A model generated the notes under the pieces. That model saw nothing but the letters and a program-made list of their open reading frames with translations, searched no databases and was not told the origin of the DNA. From NCBI RefSeq assembly GCF_030272615.1, contig NC_081414.1, forward strand, positions 233,108,733-233,168,732: a stretch of 60,000 nucleotides of DNA. The letters run 5' to 3'. This document shows positions 1-11,760 of the stretch, piece by piece. Position 1 is the first letter of the stretch. The number at the start of each line of letters is the position of its first letter. The stretch comes from Cryptomeria japonica (Eukaryota; Streptophyta; Pinopsida; Cupressales; Cupressaceae). Both the position numbers and the translations under genes were made by a program.

Positions 1-1040
1 TAAATTGACTGCTACCTTGATCAAAGAGAGGTTCATTGTTCATCCAAGGATCCTCCTAGAACCTTATTTTATCACCTTTTCCAAGGACCCATCCAGCTCC
101 AACTTTGGCCACTCTTATGGTTTTGATAATACTATTCCAAATGAAGGACCCAACAAGGATGTCTTCAAAGTTGAGAAAATCCTGGAGAGGCTGATTCTGA
201 ATATATTTGTCAAACCAGATCCGGTTCCAATCTTTCTTGATGTCATAAGCTCTCCATATTTGTTTAGCAAGTAGAGCTTTATTAAAAGTTTTTAGAGCTT
301 TAATGCCAAGCCCTCCTTTTCTCTTTGGTTTACACACTTTGTCCCAAGCTACCAAGGATATTCTCTTTTTTTCTTCAACCCTTGACTAGAGAAATCTCTT
401 CTGGATTCTTTCTAAAGCTTCGGCAAATTTAGCTAGGATACCAAATAGACTAAGAGAATAAACAAGGAGATTCTAGAGAGTAGCTTGAAGAAGCTGCAAC
501 TTTCCAGCCTGAGATAAAATGGATCCTTTCTAGCCAACAATTTTTTTGTTGAGTTTGTCAATTAGCATATTCCAGAATGAGTTTGGGGGAGCTAATCCCA
601 AGGGGAGACCTAGGTAAGTGGAGGGGAGCATTTCCACCTTACAACCAATAATTTTAGCAATTATTTGTTGTCTCATGATCAGAGTGTTCATGAAGTATAT
701 AGCCGATTTGTCCTAATTGACTTGATGGCCAGTAGCCAATGAATAAGTATTAAGAGCACCTTTAAAGGCAACAACCTCCCCAACAGAAGAATATCCCATT
801 AGGATAGTATCATCAACAAACTGTTGGTGAGAATAAAAAACATTAGTAGAGGAAGGTTGAAGGCCTTTGATAATTTTATTCACTTTCAATTTTTGGATCA
901 GTCTGCTCATGCTCTCCACCAGAATGGTGAAAAGAATAGGAGATATGGGATCTCCTTGTCTGAGCCCCCTTGACAATTTAAAGAATTTAGTAGGAGATCT
1001 ATTAATGGTTGGAAAGTTAAGGACTAGTGAGTACATGGTT
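1..1040 (-). pseudogene. LINE (non-LTR retrotransposon) reverse transcriptase, 3' part, 5'-truncated
   Basis: On the minus strand, 1036-713 encodes a LINE-type reverse transcriptase segment with the RT block GLRQGDPISPILF and the catalytic-site motif FVDDTIL. Further downstream, 355-56 encodes the post-RT region usual in plant L1-like LINEs (AWDKVCKPKRKGGLGIK, then a tryptophan-rich stretch). The frames are not continuous between about 712 and 356, where stops occur, and no endonuclease or ORF1 is seen upstream. The coding signal ends just above 1040, so the copy is 5'-truncated, as is normal for LINE insertions. The 3' end lies outside the window. This is a dead copy. The family assignment is firm; the exact 5' boundary is not. 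Confidence 0.88.
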
Positions 1041-2042
1041 TATTGGTCTCATTGGATAAATATATTTAATTATTATAAATCATTGTTGAATATTATAAAT
1101 ACTATAACAAGCATTCAACTATTGAGTGACATGTGAAGCCAAACTTGGGCACTAAGATTAGAGGAAGAAATATTAGTGCCTTAGAGAATGTGTTTATCAC
1201 ATGGCCTTGGTGGAAAATTTGGGGGCCTACCTTGGATATTCTTGTAGAATTGATTATTTGTACTTGGTGTAAGATCTACTAAAAAAGGGCAAGTCAATAA
1301 GCATAAGAGTGGACCCAATGAGCTTGACAATTGAAGCTAGTCACAATTAGCCAAAAATATAAAGATAAAAATTATATATTCTAAATAAAAAGAAAACATT
1401 ATGAAAGTCCAAATGACTGCAAGAATCAAGCTCCTACAAGAGATCGCAAAAATTGCAATATAATGAGAGAGGATCAAGTATGAGTGAGATATGGGCATAT
1501 ACATGCTATACATAATAGAGAAGTCTTATCACATTACCAATGCTAAGTCACCAAGTGAGTCATTATGTGAGGAGTCAACAAAAACTTGTACATACTAAAG
1601 AATGAAGAAGTCTCTATGATGATACCACATCTCAAAGAGATGGCATATACACAAGTAGAGAGCTACTTAAACAAGAGTATCTTGTGTGTATGATAAAGCT
1701 AGAATACTCAAATAAATATATAATGCAATCTAACACCTCACCATAAGCAAAGCTTAGGTCTAGATAAAGATTATATGTCTTGATAATGAGTAGAAATCTT
1801 AGGTATCCAAATAGAAACTTATCACCCATAAAGAAGAGAAAAAGATAATACCTCTCGTAAGAGTAAGAAAAAAATCCCCCTAAAAGGGTGAAGATAGAAG
1901 GGCAAGACGAGTCTAGTTGATGAAGTAGGATCTTGCATAAAGAAGCTATAGAAAAACATTCCATGGAATAGTTATAACTATATAACTTAAGAAGCTCTAA
2001 TAAATCTAGTATTTCAAACCAAATCTTGAAAGAGATATAAAT
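1041..2042. other. AT-rich stretch, no gene recognised
   Basis: Both strands are AT-rich and I recognise no protein motif, RNA gene or LTR boundary. The open frame of about 140 codons on the minus strand (2054-1632) is rich in Leu, Tyr, Phe and Ser, as expected of chance translation of AT-rich DNA, and is not supported as a gene. Confidence 0.5.
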
Positions 2043-2340
2043 TGTTGGCAACAATGCAACAAACTGGGAGGGGGGGGTGTGAATCAGTTTGCACCAAAAA
2101 CTACTGCAACTTAAACCACAATTTAGATATGATGATGAACAATTAAAGCATTAAACAACACCACATCAATAGCGCACATAACATCAAGATTTTTGAAGTG
2201 GAAAACCCGGTTAAGGGAAAAAACACGGTGGGAACCTACCCAAAATGAGATAATATCCTGTTAGGAGTAAATGTGAATATTACAATGGGAATGCACATGC
2301 ATTCAAGCACACTACCTAGAGCTCATTTCTCAAGATAAGA
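2043..2340 (-). repeat. Sirevirus-like LTR fragment (3' end of LTR, minus strand)
   Basis: On the minus strand the sequence ends in GCCAACA at 2043, the usual LTR terminus. Just inside it is the C-run hairpin shared by the other Sirevirus-like LTRs here (stem AAACTG/CAGTTT, at 2061-2067 and 2084-2090). Further in are the 'CCCACCGTG...TTAACCGGGTTTTCCAC' block and the palindrome GAATGCACATGCATTC at 2289-2304. The other LTR boundary could not be placed; it may lie anywhere to about 3000. No internal region of the same element is visible nearby, so it is probably a solo or truncated LTR. Confidence 0.7.
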
Positions 2341-5300
2341 AACCTATCCCACTAACTTATCGGTGGCTCAAACCAACCTTATCTCCTTCACCAACCTTAT
2401 CCTAATATGTGGACATTCTTATTTTTAATAAATAGAGACAAGTATCTAAATTTGGTTGTCTTTCTCCCAAATTGACACTTTGTTTCCCTTCCACATGTCA
2501 TCTCTTGCATTGCCACTTGGCCTCAAAGAGGACAAGTGTTGTATTTTCAAACACCCTCACTTCCCCCTTCATTTCTATTTAATGCATCATTTTCCTTCAA
2601 AAATCATCACTCTCATTTTCAAAGCACCCTTATCACGCCATTGTGCATCCACAACTTACATCCATTTTAGCAACCTTACATTTGCATCATCATGAAGCTA
2701 CATTAAGCACCCTTGGAAGTATCAAAGTGAGCACACATCAAACCAAATTGAAGGATAAATCTTCATTAAAAGGAGCTTGGAGTTTGCATTTTCTTACTCA
2801 TTTCTTGTTAATTTAGCTTCTTTTTTACATCCTTATCTTGAGTGTTTTCTCAATATTTGTGTTGTTTAGGTTGTTCGCATTTGCATTTCAATCATTTTAT
2901 TTTACCCACATTTATTTGTACATAAGTACTAACAACTATAAAAAGGATGCATGTGCTAAGGTATACACAAGTGAAGGTAGAATAGGCTATGATCAAGACA
3001 AAACAACCCCCCACGATACTTTATAAATTAGTACAAGTACAATTACATGATATTAAGATGTCTATACCCTTAGATTAAAAAAACATTGGCACTTTACAAA
3101 TGAGTACATTTTAAAATGCTTAAATTGGTTCAATAGAATTTTATAATATTCAAAATTAGAACAAAATGATGAAAATATAAGCTAATTATAGAATAAGAGA
3201 ATAAATATCACAATTATGTAGAGCTAAAATAATCTCCCAAATTAAAAAATAAAACATAATTTTGAATTTGTATTTGAAAATGATAAGAATTTGAAGTACC
3301 AAAAATTAAGATTAAGCAGTTTTTTTTTGAAAAAAAAAAATGTAAATAATAAATTAAATATCATGAGAAAAAAAAAATTATACCAGTTAAAAATTATGCA
3401 AATGAAAAAAAAAAATTAAAAGAACTCTATATGATACAAAATTATGCAATTAAACCAAATATAGTAGAAATCAGCCAAACGAGGAAAATACTACTAAAAG
3501 GAAAAAAATTGCTTAGAGAAGGTACCTAGGTAGATTTATGTATTGAAAATATGGTATTAAATGGTGGCTTTAAATAATAAATAGGTTATAATGAAAATAA
3601 TTTTATATAAACAATGCTTTTAAAAAAAATCAGGTCGATGGAATATAGGTTTTAATTTATGTATTAAAGAATTTATATACAGATTCTTTGGTTGCCCTAC
3701 CTTATAAAGGTGGGATAGTAAGGATATGGGAGGTCCCAACCTTGTCAATCTTATATGGGGATTGGTATAAGGATTTGATTTGTTTCTTAAAAAAATATAA
3801 AAAGAAAAAATTCATTTTTAATCATATTATAGAAATGAGAATTTTTTTTTATTTTTTTTATATATTTGATTTAGAAACTAAAAAAATTACAGTAACAATT
3901 TTTTACTTAATGTCGTTTAGTATAGGGTTTCAAAATATGAGAGAGGATCAAATCATTATTTTTTAATAATAATAAAAATTAAACAAACATATAGCTATTC
4001 CTAAAGTTTTGATGTGCTTTATGCAATGGTGCAGTTCATTTTAACCGAAGGAAAATGAAAACTAGTCTATCAAATAGAAGCCACAAAGTGAAACCATTAA
4101 TTTTCAACTAGAAATAAAATCACCAATACAACTTCAATATTAAGTAATATTTACTAAAATAGGGCAAATTAATGAGCATAGAAATGGATCTAAGGAACTA
4201 GATGATTGAAGAAAGTAACAAATATTCAAAATCACCAAGAGGAAATATATTAATCATTCCAAATATGTTGGGATTGGGTGATATTCACCTATAAAGAGTC
4301 CTTGTAGGAAGAGTTTGTCTACAAATTTAATATTGGTAATATGCAATGAAGCTACAAATACTATAGTGCAATATGCGTGATGGTTTATGTAGACACCTCA
4401 AATTGTCCACATCCTAACCACATGTAATCATCCACATTCATATCATTTCAATATTAAATAAGTAAAACTAATTATTTAACCCCCACAATAGTCTTCCTAA
4501 TATTAATTAAATAAATTCATATCATTTATTCAATTAATTTATTATTTTATCTCTTTTCTCTATAGTCTATTCTTAATTAAATAATGTTAGCATTTATATT
4601 ATTTAGTTCACCCTTCACATCCCAATCTTCCAAAAATAAATAAATATAAACTATTAAAGCAACTACTTTTTCCCTCCTCAAGCCCTTAGTGACAAAAAAT
4701 ATTTAATTAACTAATAAATCCACATGCACATTCTTAAGCATGCTTAAGCCATGGTTAAACCTGCATATGTCATGCATCTACATGGCTCATGCTTCACACT
4801 TTCCCACAAAATCTTCACATAAAAACTCATGCATCTATTTTATTTAAAAATCCTAACCCTTCATATGTCTTGAAATATTATTTTTTTTGGATTTTCAAAA
4901 ATTTCCTTTTTGATGCCTCACCCTTCCTTCTTTTTATAAGAGAATCTTGACAATCCAAATACCTTTAATTTTGGACCTCTTCAAGTGCACTAATCGCATG
5001 GTGCCACTTGGAGGCTCCTCATCTCTCCAATACTCTCAATCAATCTCATCCCTTGATCTCTTAAATCAATCTCAACCCTTGATCAACCATCTTCTCAATC
5101 TATAAATATCACATCAAATGGGATATTCTTAAGAATCTCATGAAACATAAAGTCATGTTGTCAGTTTGAGCAACTACATCATATCTGTCAATCAAAAATC
5201 CATTGGAGCACAACCACAAATCTTGTGTGTGCAACAAGATAGTTATGAGTGAGAGAGCTCTTATTTCTTTCAGCGTTTTGTACGATTCCGTAACTTAATT

Positions 5301-5875
5301 TGAGGTTGTCAATTCCATATAAACATGATTTAAATTCATGGTTTGGGTCCTTATTTTATGTTCTACATTTGCATTGACCACATTTTTCTATACTCGATGA
5401 ATCCCATGTCCCTAATCTAATTTTTATAGGGCTTTATGAAGATTTTTTTGTGCGCTTCTAATTTGGTGTACTCAACCTTATTTTTGGTGTCTGCATTTCA
5501 TGTATGGGCACTCCTATTATAGATTTGTGTATTACTATAGATTGGATCATTTGTCATATATTGATGCACTTGACTTTAGATTGACACATCTCTATTTTAG
5601 AAGTGTAGTAATTTGATATCTCCAACAACATTTTATTTTCCTCATTTTATAGGATTTTAACATATTTTGGGTTTGCTAATGTAGGGTTGTACATTCCTAT
5701 TCTATTTTCTATGCTTGTATATTCAGGTGCTTCTAGATCTAACCATTATGTTATAGATTTTCTATGTTTTCTAGCCTTTTAGCATGGGTTGACACCTTTG
5801 CTCCACACTTCAACATTTTTGTTCATGTGTGGTGTTTGCATTTCTTAATTTGGTGTCTCTTCTTCCTTGACCCTA
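2341..5875. other. AT-rich non-coding region with poly-A tracts
   Basis: Very AT-rich, with several A- or T-runs of eight or more between 3325 and 3415 and again near 3845. No protein family is recognisable. A possible LTR start (TGTAGACACC) lies near 4388 and a TATA-like ctataaatatc near 5100, so part of this may be an old gypsy LTR, but no matching second LTR, primer site or TSD was found. The start of the interval may still belong to the LTR that begins at 2043. Confidence 0.4.
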
Positions 5876-5880
5876 GCATC

Positions 5881-7340
5881 TGATAACTCAATGATGAACG
5901 GATAGTACCAAACCGGTACTAAGAGGGGGGGTGAATAAGTACAGGCAAAAACACATTCCTAAAACCGGTTTGTTAGCAGACACTATGCTTTGGCAGACAA
6001 ACAGTAACACCAGTCTTAAACAGAGTACAACCGGTAAAACCCAGAATAACTGAGACAAGCATAAACTGGTTGACACTTATCTTTTCATACAATCTAATAC
6101 TCCATTTCCATTTCACCCTAGTGCATGAATAGGTAATCTATCATCAAAATATATAAACAGCTAGATCAACATGATTTACCTTTAGACACAAATCACTTAA
6201 ACCATCACATGAATAACACCACACATGACACACAATTTTTTTCACGTGGAAACCCAACTAGGAAAAACCACGGTGGGGATGAATACCCACAAGTTGTTTT
6301 TGAACTCTTTAGAAGTCCTCTCTGTTAGGAGCCTTGTCCGATTAAAGACTGATACAATAGGTTCTGTTAGGAACCAATCCTGTTAGGGATTGCCCGGTTA
6401 AGGGATGGCTAGAATACCCGGTTAAGGGTTAAACCTTGTTAAAGGTTACCTTGCTAGAGGATTTCAAGAACTCAATGGTTTTGAGTCACCTTGTTAAAGG
6501 ATTTATAGTAAGCCAGTTAAAGCTACCCTGTTAAGGGATTTCCCAACCGTTGAAGTGGTTAGAGATCAACAAGTATTACAATGATTTGGTAATAGCACTC
6601 AATGCGAATGCAGATACGCTTTAGCTCCTCTTCACCTTCTGCACTTACACTCTACAGGTATCACTTCTCTCTGGTCTGGCAAGAATCATGTATCTCTTCA
6701 CTTAGATACACTCACACAACTTTTTCCAACAACCTCAGAAAGAAACACAACATCTACCTTATAGGAAACAGATAGGTCGGTAGCATAAACCCTAAACCCT
6801 AAACCTGTTAGGTTAAGCAATTCAAACAGTTCAATCCTAACTGTTGAGCACATTTCATTAAATGCAACAGTCTTGAACCAATCTCAAGATGTTCTCCATC
6901 ATTCATTTTCCACCGCTTTCATGGCGACTGATAACCCATCACGCATTTTCACCATTTACAGACTTCACACATTCTCGAGGTAGATAGGAACACTCTCCTT
7001 CATGCAAGATCCTTCACGCACACAAGAATGACATGGAAACATGATCTGTTCTTCATTACAATGCTAACTCATCACACAAAGTCACCGGTTGAGTCACACA
7101 GGTTTGAAGCACTTCAACTGGAAACCCTGAAGTTGAGACTACCAACCAATAGTCATACAAAGCTTCCATGTACCGGTTCCCATAACCACATGCCGATTCA
7201 CCTTGAATAAACACACCGCTTCACTTTGGCACGTATACCAGTTCACAATGTTATATCGGTTCTCACTTCTTCAACATATTGACATCAATGACAACATACA
7301 ATGTCATCATGTCCTCATACCGATTCACATAATGCCAACA
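5881..7340 (-). repeat. Copia1 3' LTR
   Basis: This is the 3' LTR on the minus strand, starting at 7340 right after the polypurine tract and ending at 5881. It contains the C-run hairpin (5916-5942), a cluster of about ten GTTAAGGG-like motifs (6320-6540) and a telomere-box-like AAACCCTAAACCCTAAACC at 6787-6805. It aligns along its length with the LTR at 11761-13204, with scattered transitions and small indels. Confidence 0.93.
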
Positions 7341-7550
7341 ATCTCCCCCTTTGGCATTGATGGCAATATACAAAGATATCTCTCTGCTTCACATCTTCTT
7401 CCCCAATTTCTGTAGATATCTTCTCTGCTTCACTTCTTCTCCCCCAGTTTCTGCAAATATCTTCTCCACTTCACTTCTTCTCCCCCTTTGACAATAATGC
7501 CAAAGTGGAGGCAAAAGCTTCCCTGTTCCATTATGTTGCTCCCCCTGAGG
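7341..7550 (-). promoter_or_regulatory. Copia1 multiple polypurine tracts
   Basis: Read on the minus strand, CCAAAGGGGGAGAT abuts the 3' LTR (7341-7354). Further G-rich tracts follow at about 7399, 7439, 7480 and 7540. The three middle tracts sit in a tandem triplication with a period of about 41 bp (units start near 7375, 7415 and 7456). The tract next to the LTR should prime plus-strand DNA synthesis. Repeated polypurine tracts are a described Sirevirus hallmark. Confidence 0.85.
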
Positions 7551-7654
7551 AGTAGCATCCTTCAACACATCAATCCGGAAAAAAAATTTGACTATGCAAT
7601 ACCCGACTGATGTGGAGCATATACCTTTAGTTCACCTCTTGAAGGGGCATCACC

Positions 7655-10600
7655 CCTAATTCACCTCTTAAGTAGATAAATGTAGCCTTTGGGAGAGGCT
7701 TGGTGAATATGTCTGCTAACTGCTCCTTACTGGAGACATGTTCCAGTGCAATCTCTTTGTTTTGAACCTTTTCCCTCAAGAAATGATACTTAAGCTCAAA
7801 GTGCTTGGTTCTAGAATGTAAACTAGATTCTTGGAGATGTTAATTGCACTAGTATGGTCACAAAATATACTTACCGGTTCAGATACACAAACTTTGAAGC
7901 CATTTAATACATGCTTCATCCAAACTATCTGAGTGCAGTTCATGAAAGTTGCAACATACTCTGCTTCTTACTCATCCATGAGACCAGTCTACCACTAAGA
8001 AAGAATGCACCACTGGTTGTGCTCTTCCGGTCGTCCACATTACCTACCCAATCAGCATCTATGAATACTTTCAAGTTAAAATCCTTGCTATATGGATACC
8101 ACAATCCATAATCAATAGTTCCCTCTAGATACCTAAGAATCCGCTTGACTGCAACCAAGTGGGATTCCAATGGACTTTTCTGGAACCTTGCAGTAATGCC
8201 AACTGCATGTGCAATATCTGGTCTGTTATGCACTACATAATGCAACTTACCAATCATTGATCGCTAGTCCTTCTCATTAACCAATGCTGAGTCATCCTCT
8301 TTGGATAGTTTACAACCGGTCACCATCGGTGTACCAACCGGTTTGCTCTCTTCCATGCCAAAGCTCTTCAACACCTCTTTGACATACTTGGACTGAGTGA
8401 TAAAGATTCCATCTTTCATCTGCTGAATCTACAGTCCAATGAAGAACTTAATCTCCCCTATGAGTGACATCTCAAACTCTTTCTTCATCTCATCTGCAAA
8501 CTCATGACTCATCTTGTCATCTCCACCAAAGATAATGTCATCAACAAATACCTCACAGATCAGGATCTGATCTCCTTCAGATTTCAAGTAGATATTGTTA
8601 TCTTCGCTTGTTCTTTCAAATCCAATCTTCACAAGATGGGAGTGTAGGCATTCATACCATGCTCTAGGTGCTTGCTTTAGACCATATAAGGTTTTATGTA
8701 GCCTACACACCATGTCATTGTCTTCAGATAGGGCAAACCCATCTGGTTGCTCTATACACACCTCCTCTTCAAGTACACCATTTAGGAATGTAGATTTTAC
8801 ATCCATTTGATATAATTTGAATCCTTTAAAAGCTGCATATGCAAGAAGCATACAAACTCCTTCTAATCTGGCTATAGGAGCAAAGGTTTCTCCATAGTCT
8901 TCTCCTTCTTCTTGGGCATATCCTTTACACACCAGTCTGGCTTTGTTTCTAATCACTGTGCCATCCTCATTCAGCTTATTTCTGAAAACCCATTTGGTAT
9001 CGATGACATTTTTATGCTCCGGTCTAGGTACCAAAGACCATGTACCATTTCTCTCTATCTGGTCAAGTTCCTCTTCCATTGCCTTGATCCATTCTTCATC
9101 TTTATGTGCCTCTTTGAATGATTTAGGCTCAAATTCAAAGATCATACATGAGTTTTCTCTGACCTTTCTTCTTGTAAGGATTCCTGCATCCTTATCTCCT
9201 ATGATCTGCTTAGGATCATGATTCAGCTTGAAATACCGAGGAATGGTCTTAACAGATTCCTCTTGCTTTTCTTATTCATCCTCATCTCCATTAGTATCAG
9301 CATCTACATCTACCGGTGTAGGAACACTGTTACTCGTACTTGGTTGACTAGCAACTGGTTCCCAGAAGGTTGCAACTGGTTCATTTACCACTTGCTCACT
9401 ACCGGTTTCCTTAGTTTTCTCAGAGGTTTCATCAACTCTCACATTGAAGCTTTCCATAATTCTCTAAGTCCTATTATTGAAACACTTGAGATCTTTCCTC
9501 TTGGTGGAATACCCTAGGAATATTCCCTCATCACATTTCACATCAAATTTGCTTTGGTGTTCGCTCCTCTTGATGTAACATTTGCTACCAAACACTCTAA
9601 AGTAGCTAACCATAGGTGTCTTACCGGTCCAATACTCATAAGGATTTTCATCCTTACCTTTCTTGATGAGTACCCGGTTCATTGTGTAGACTGCAGTGCT
9701 CACCACTTCTCTCCAAAAGGTGTGAGCAACAATTCCTTGAATCAGCATTGTTCTTGCTGCTTCAACCACAGTCCGGTTATTCCTCTCTGCTAGGGCATTT
9801 TGTTGTGGAGTCTGGGGGGCAGACAGTTTCCTCTTGATGTCGTGTTCTTCACAGTACTTGTTGAATTCACTGGAAGTGAATTCCCCTCCTTGATCAATTC
9901 TAAGACACTTGATCCTTTTACCGATTTCCTTCTCCACTAATGCTCTGAAAGCTTTGAACTTTTCAAAAGCTTCAGACTTATCTTTCAAGAATGTGACCCA
10001 CATCATTCTTGAGCAGTCATCAATGAGAATCATGAAGTACCTATCACCCTGCACACTCCTAGTTTTCATAGGACCACACAAATTAATATGCACAAGATCA
10101 ATTAAATTGTCAGCAGTGAAAGGTTTACCTTTAAAGGTTGAGGAAGACATTTTCCCCAGTTGACACTCTTTGCACAAGGTATTTTTTCAGTTTGCTCAGC
10201 ACCGACAACCCTCTAACTGCCTTGATCTTATTGGCCTTCACAATGTTATCAAAGTTTACATGGCAGAGTCTCCTATGCCATATCCAGCTATCATCGAACT
10301 TGGCCATAAGACATGTATTGATATTTGCATTCAGCTGAAATAGGTTACCTTTGGTTTGCATGCCGGTGGCCACCAATTCACCATTCTTTCCTTTGATTCT
10401 ACACACTCCATTCTTAAATTCCAGAGTGAGACCACTATCATTTAGTTGGGCAACACTCAGAAGGTTGTGTCTAAGACCATCAACCCAATACACATTGTCA
10501 GCACTACTCTTTCCATTCAGAGAGATGGACCCTCTGCCTTTGACCATACATGGTGCATCATTACCAAAGCGAACCACAACACCATCATACTCTTCCAAGG

Positions 10601-10706
10601 ATAGAAACTTGCTTCGGTCACCAGTCATATGGTGAGAACAACCACTGTCAATAATCCACTCATTGGAATTATCAAACCAGGAGACAAGAGCCTTCTTGTC
10701 TGACAC
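7655..10706 (-). pseudogene. Copia1 pol: protease, integrase, reverse transcriptase, RNase H
   Basis: Reading from 10706 down: a retropepsin site WIIDSGCSHHMTG; a GAG-pre-integrase zinc region (CHVNF and CKECQLGKM motifs); the integrase core, including RIDQGGEFTSSEF and PQQNALAERNNRTV; then the RT with [20 protein letters not shown], the first catalytic Asp in [22 protein letters not shown] and the [10 protein letters not shown] catalytic pair. RNase H follows (DADWVGNVDDRKSTTSG), and the last codons near 7680 read ADIFTKPL. Stops or frameshifts occur near 10150, 9460, 9270, 8428, 8258 and 7940. All enzyme domains can be identified but none could be expressed intact. The wording of the RT blocks resembles the Sirevirus clade. 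Confidence 0.93.
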
Positions 10707-11689
10707 ATCTTATTTGACAGCAACACAATATCTTCATTTTCTTCATCTTCTGATTCCTCATCTATGACACCTTCATCAACTGCCACAAAATAGTTTCTCT
10801 GGTTTCCTCCTTTGAATTTCTTGAACCTTTCTGGTTTGTCCTTGTTGTCACCATTAGGATAGTTTATAGCAATATGTCCTATCCGGTTACAAGAAAAGCA
10901 TTTCAAAGGGAGCTTACCTCTGTATTTACCGGTTCCTTGAGGAAGTTTCTTGGCAAGAAGAGCTTCAAATTCCATCAGAATCTCCTCATCATCCATTTCT
11001 CTGCTCTATCTTGGTTCACCACTGGTGCTTGCTTCTTTTCCTTTTCTGGATGGTACAACAGAAGCTTTAAAAGCTGATTCAGTCTTTTGAACACTACCAT
11101 CAAAACTATTTAACTCATAGGTTGTCAACTTTGCAATGATGGAGTCTAGGGATACCTTAGTCTTGTCTATTGATCTCAACTCCTGAATAGCAACAACCCT
11201 TATTGCATAGATCGATAATAAGGATCTCAGAACTTTGCTTACCACAGTGAAATCTTCCATTTTACCACCTGCACTCATGATATCTTTGACAACAGTTTTG
11301 ATTCTTATTCCATACTGTTGAATGGTCTCACCTTCAACCATCCGCATGTCTTAAAACTTCCCTCTAAGGCTTTCTTCCTTAGCTTGTTTTACATGCTCAT
11401 CACTGCCATAGATATTTTCAAGAGTATCTCATACTTCTTTGGGATTTACTTTATCTTGGACATCAATAAACTCAATGTTAGATAAACTACTAATTAGGGC
11501 TTCCATGACTTGCCCATTCTCCTACATCTCTCTCTTTTGGTCATCGGTGAGAGTACCGGTAGGGGCAACATAAGCATTCTCAACATAGCTCTAGTGTTGA
11601 GTACCCATGCTTGTGATGTATATCTTCATTCTGTCTTTCCATATATTGAAATTATCTCTGTTGAACTTTGGACCTTCCCTCTTCATCAT
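10625..11689 (-). pseudogene. Copia1 gag
   Basis: The likely start is the ATG at 11689, about 60 nt inside the primer site, followed by KREGPKFNRDNFNIWKDRMK, typical of the N-terminus of copia gag (UBN2/DUF4219 type). The frame continues through stops near 11590, 11550, 11430 and 11348 to the region MRMVEGETIQQYGIRIK. The zinc knuckle reads CFSCNRIGHIAINY: the final Cys of CX2CX4HX4C is replaced by Tyr, so the knuckle is broken as well. An acidic segment leads into the protease, whose frame overlaps at 10625-10706. The gene is dead but clearly recognisable. Confidence 0.85.
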
Positions 11690-11746
11690 TAGACTGGGAT
11701 CTTTTCCTCAAGCAGTTAAGCTTATAACACTGAGGACCTGGAGGAC

Positions 11747-11758
11747 GCTCTGATACCA
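11747..11758 (-). promoter_or_regulatory. Copia1 primer binding site (tRNA-iMet)
   Basis: The minus strand reads TGGTATCAGAGC two bases after the end of the 5' LTR (11761). This is the standard plant match to the 3' end of initiator tRNA-Met, used to prime minus-strand DNA. Confidence 0.93.
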
Positions 11759-11760
11759 AT

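Noticed and set aside
1632-2054. 140-codon open frame on the minus strand
   Set aside because: Composition is that of AT-rich chance sequence, no domain is recognisable, and its start runs into an LTR end at 2043.
4388-5880. Possible gypsy LTR starting TGTAGACACC
   Set aside because: No partner LTR, primer site, TSD or coding region could be found to support it.
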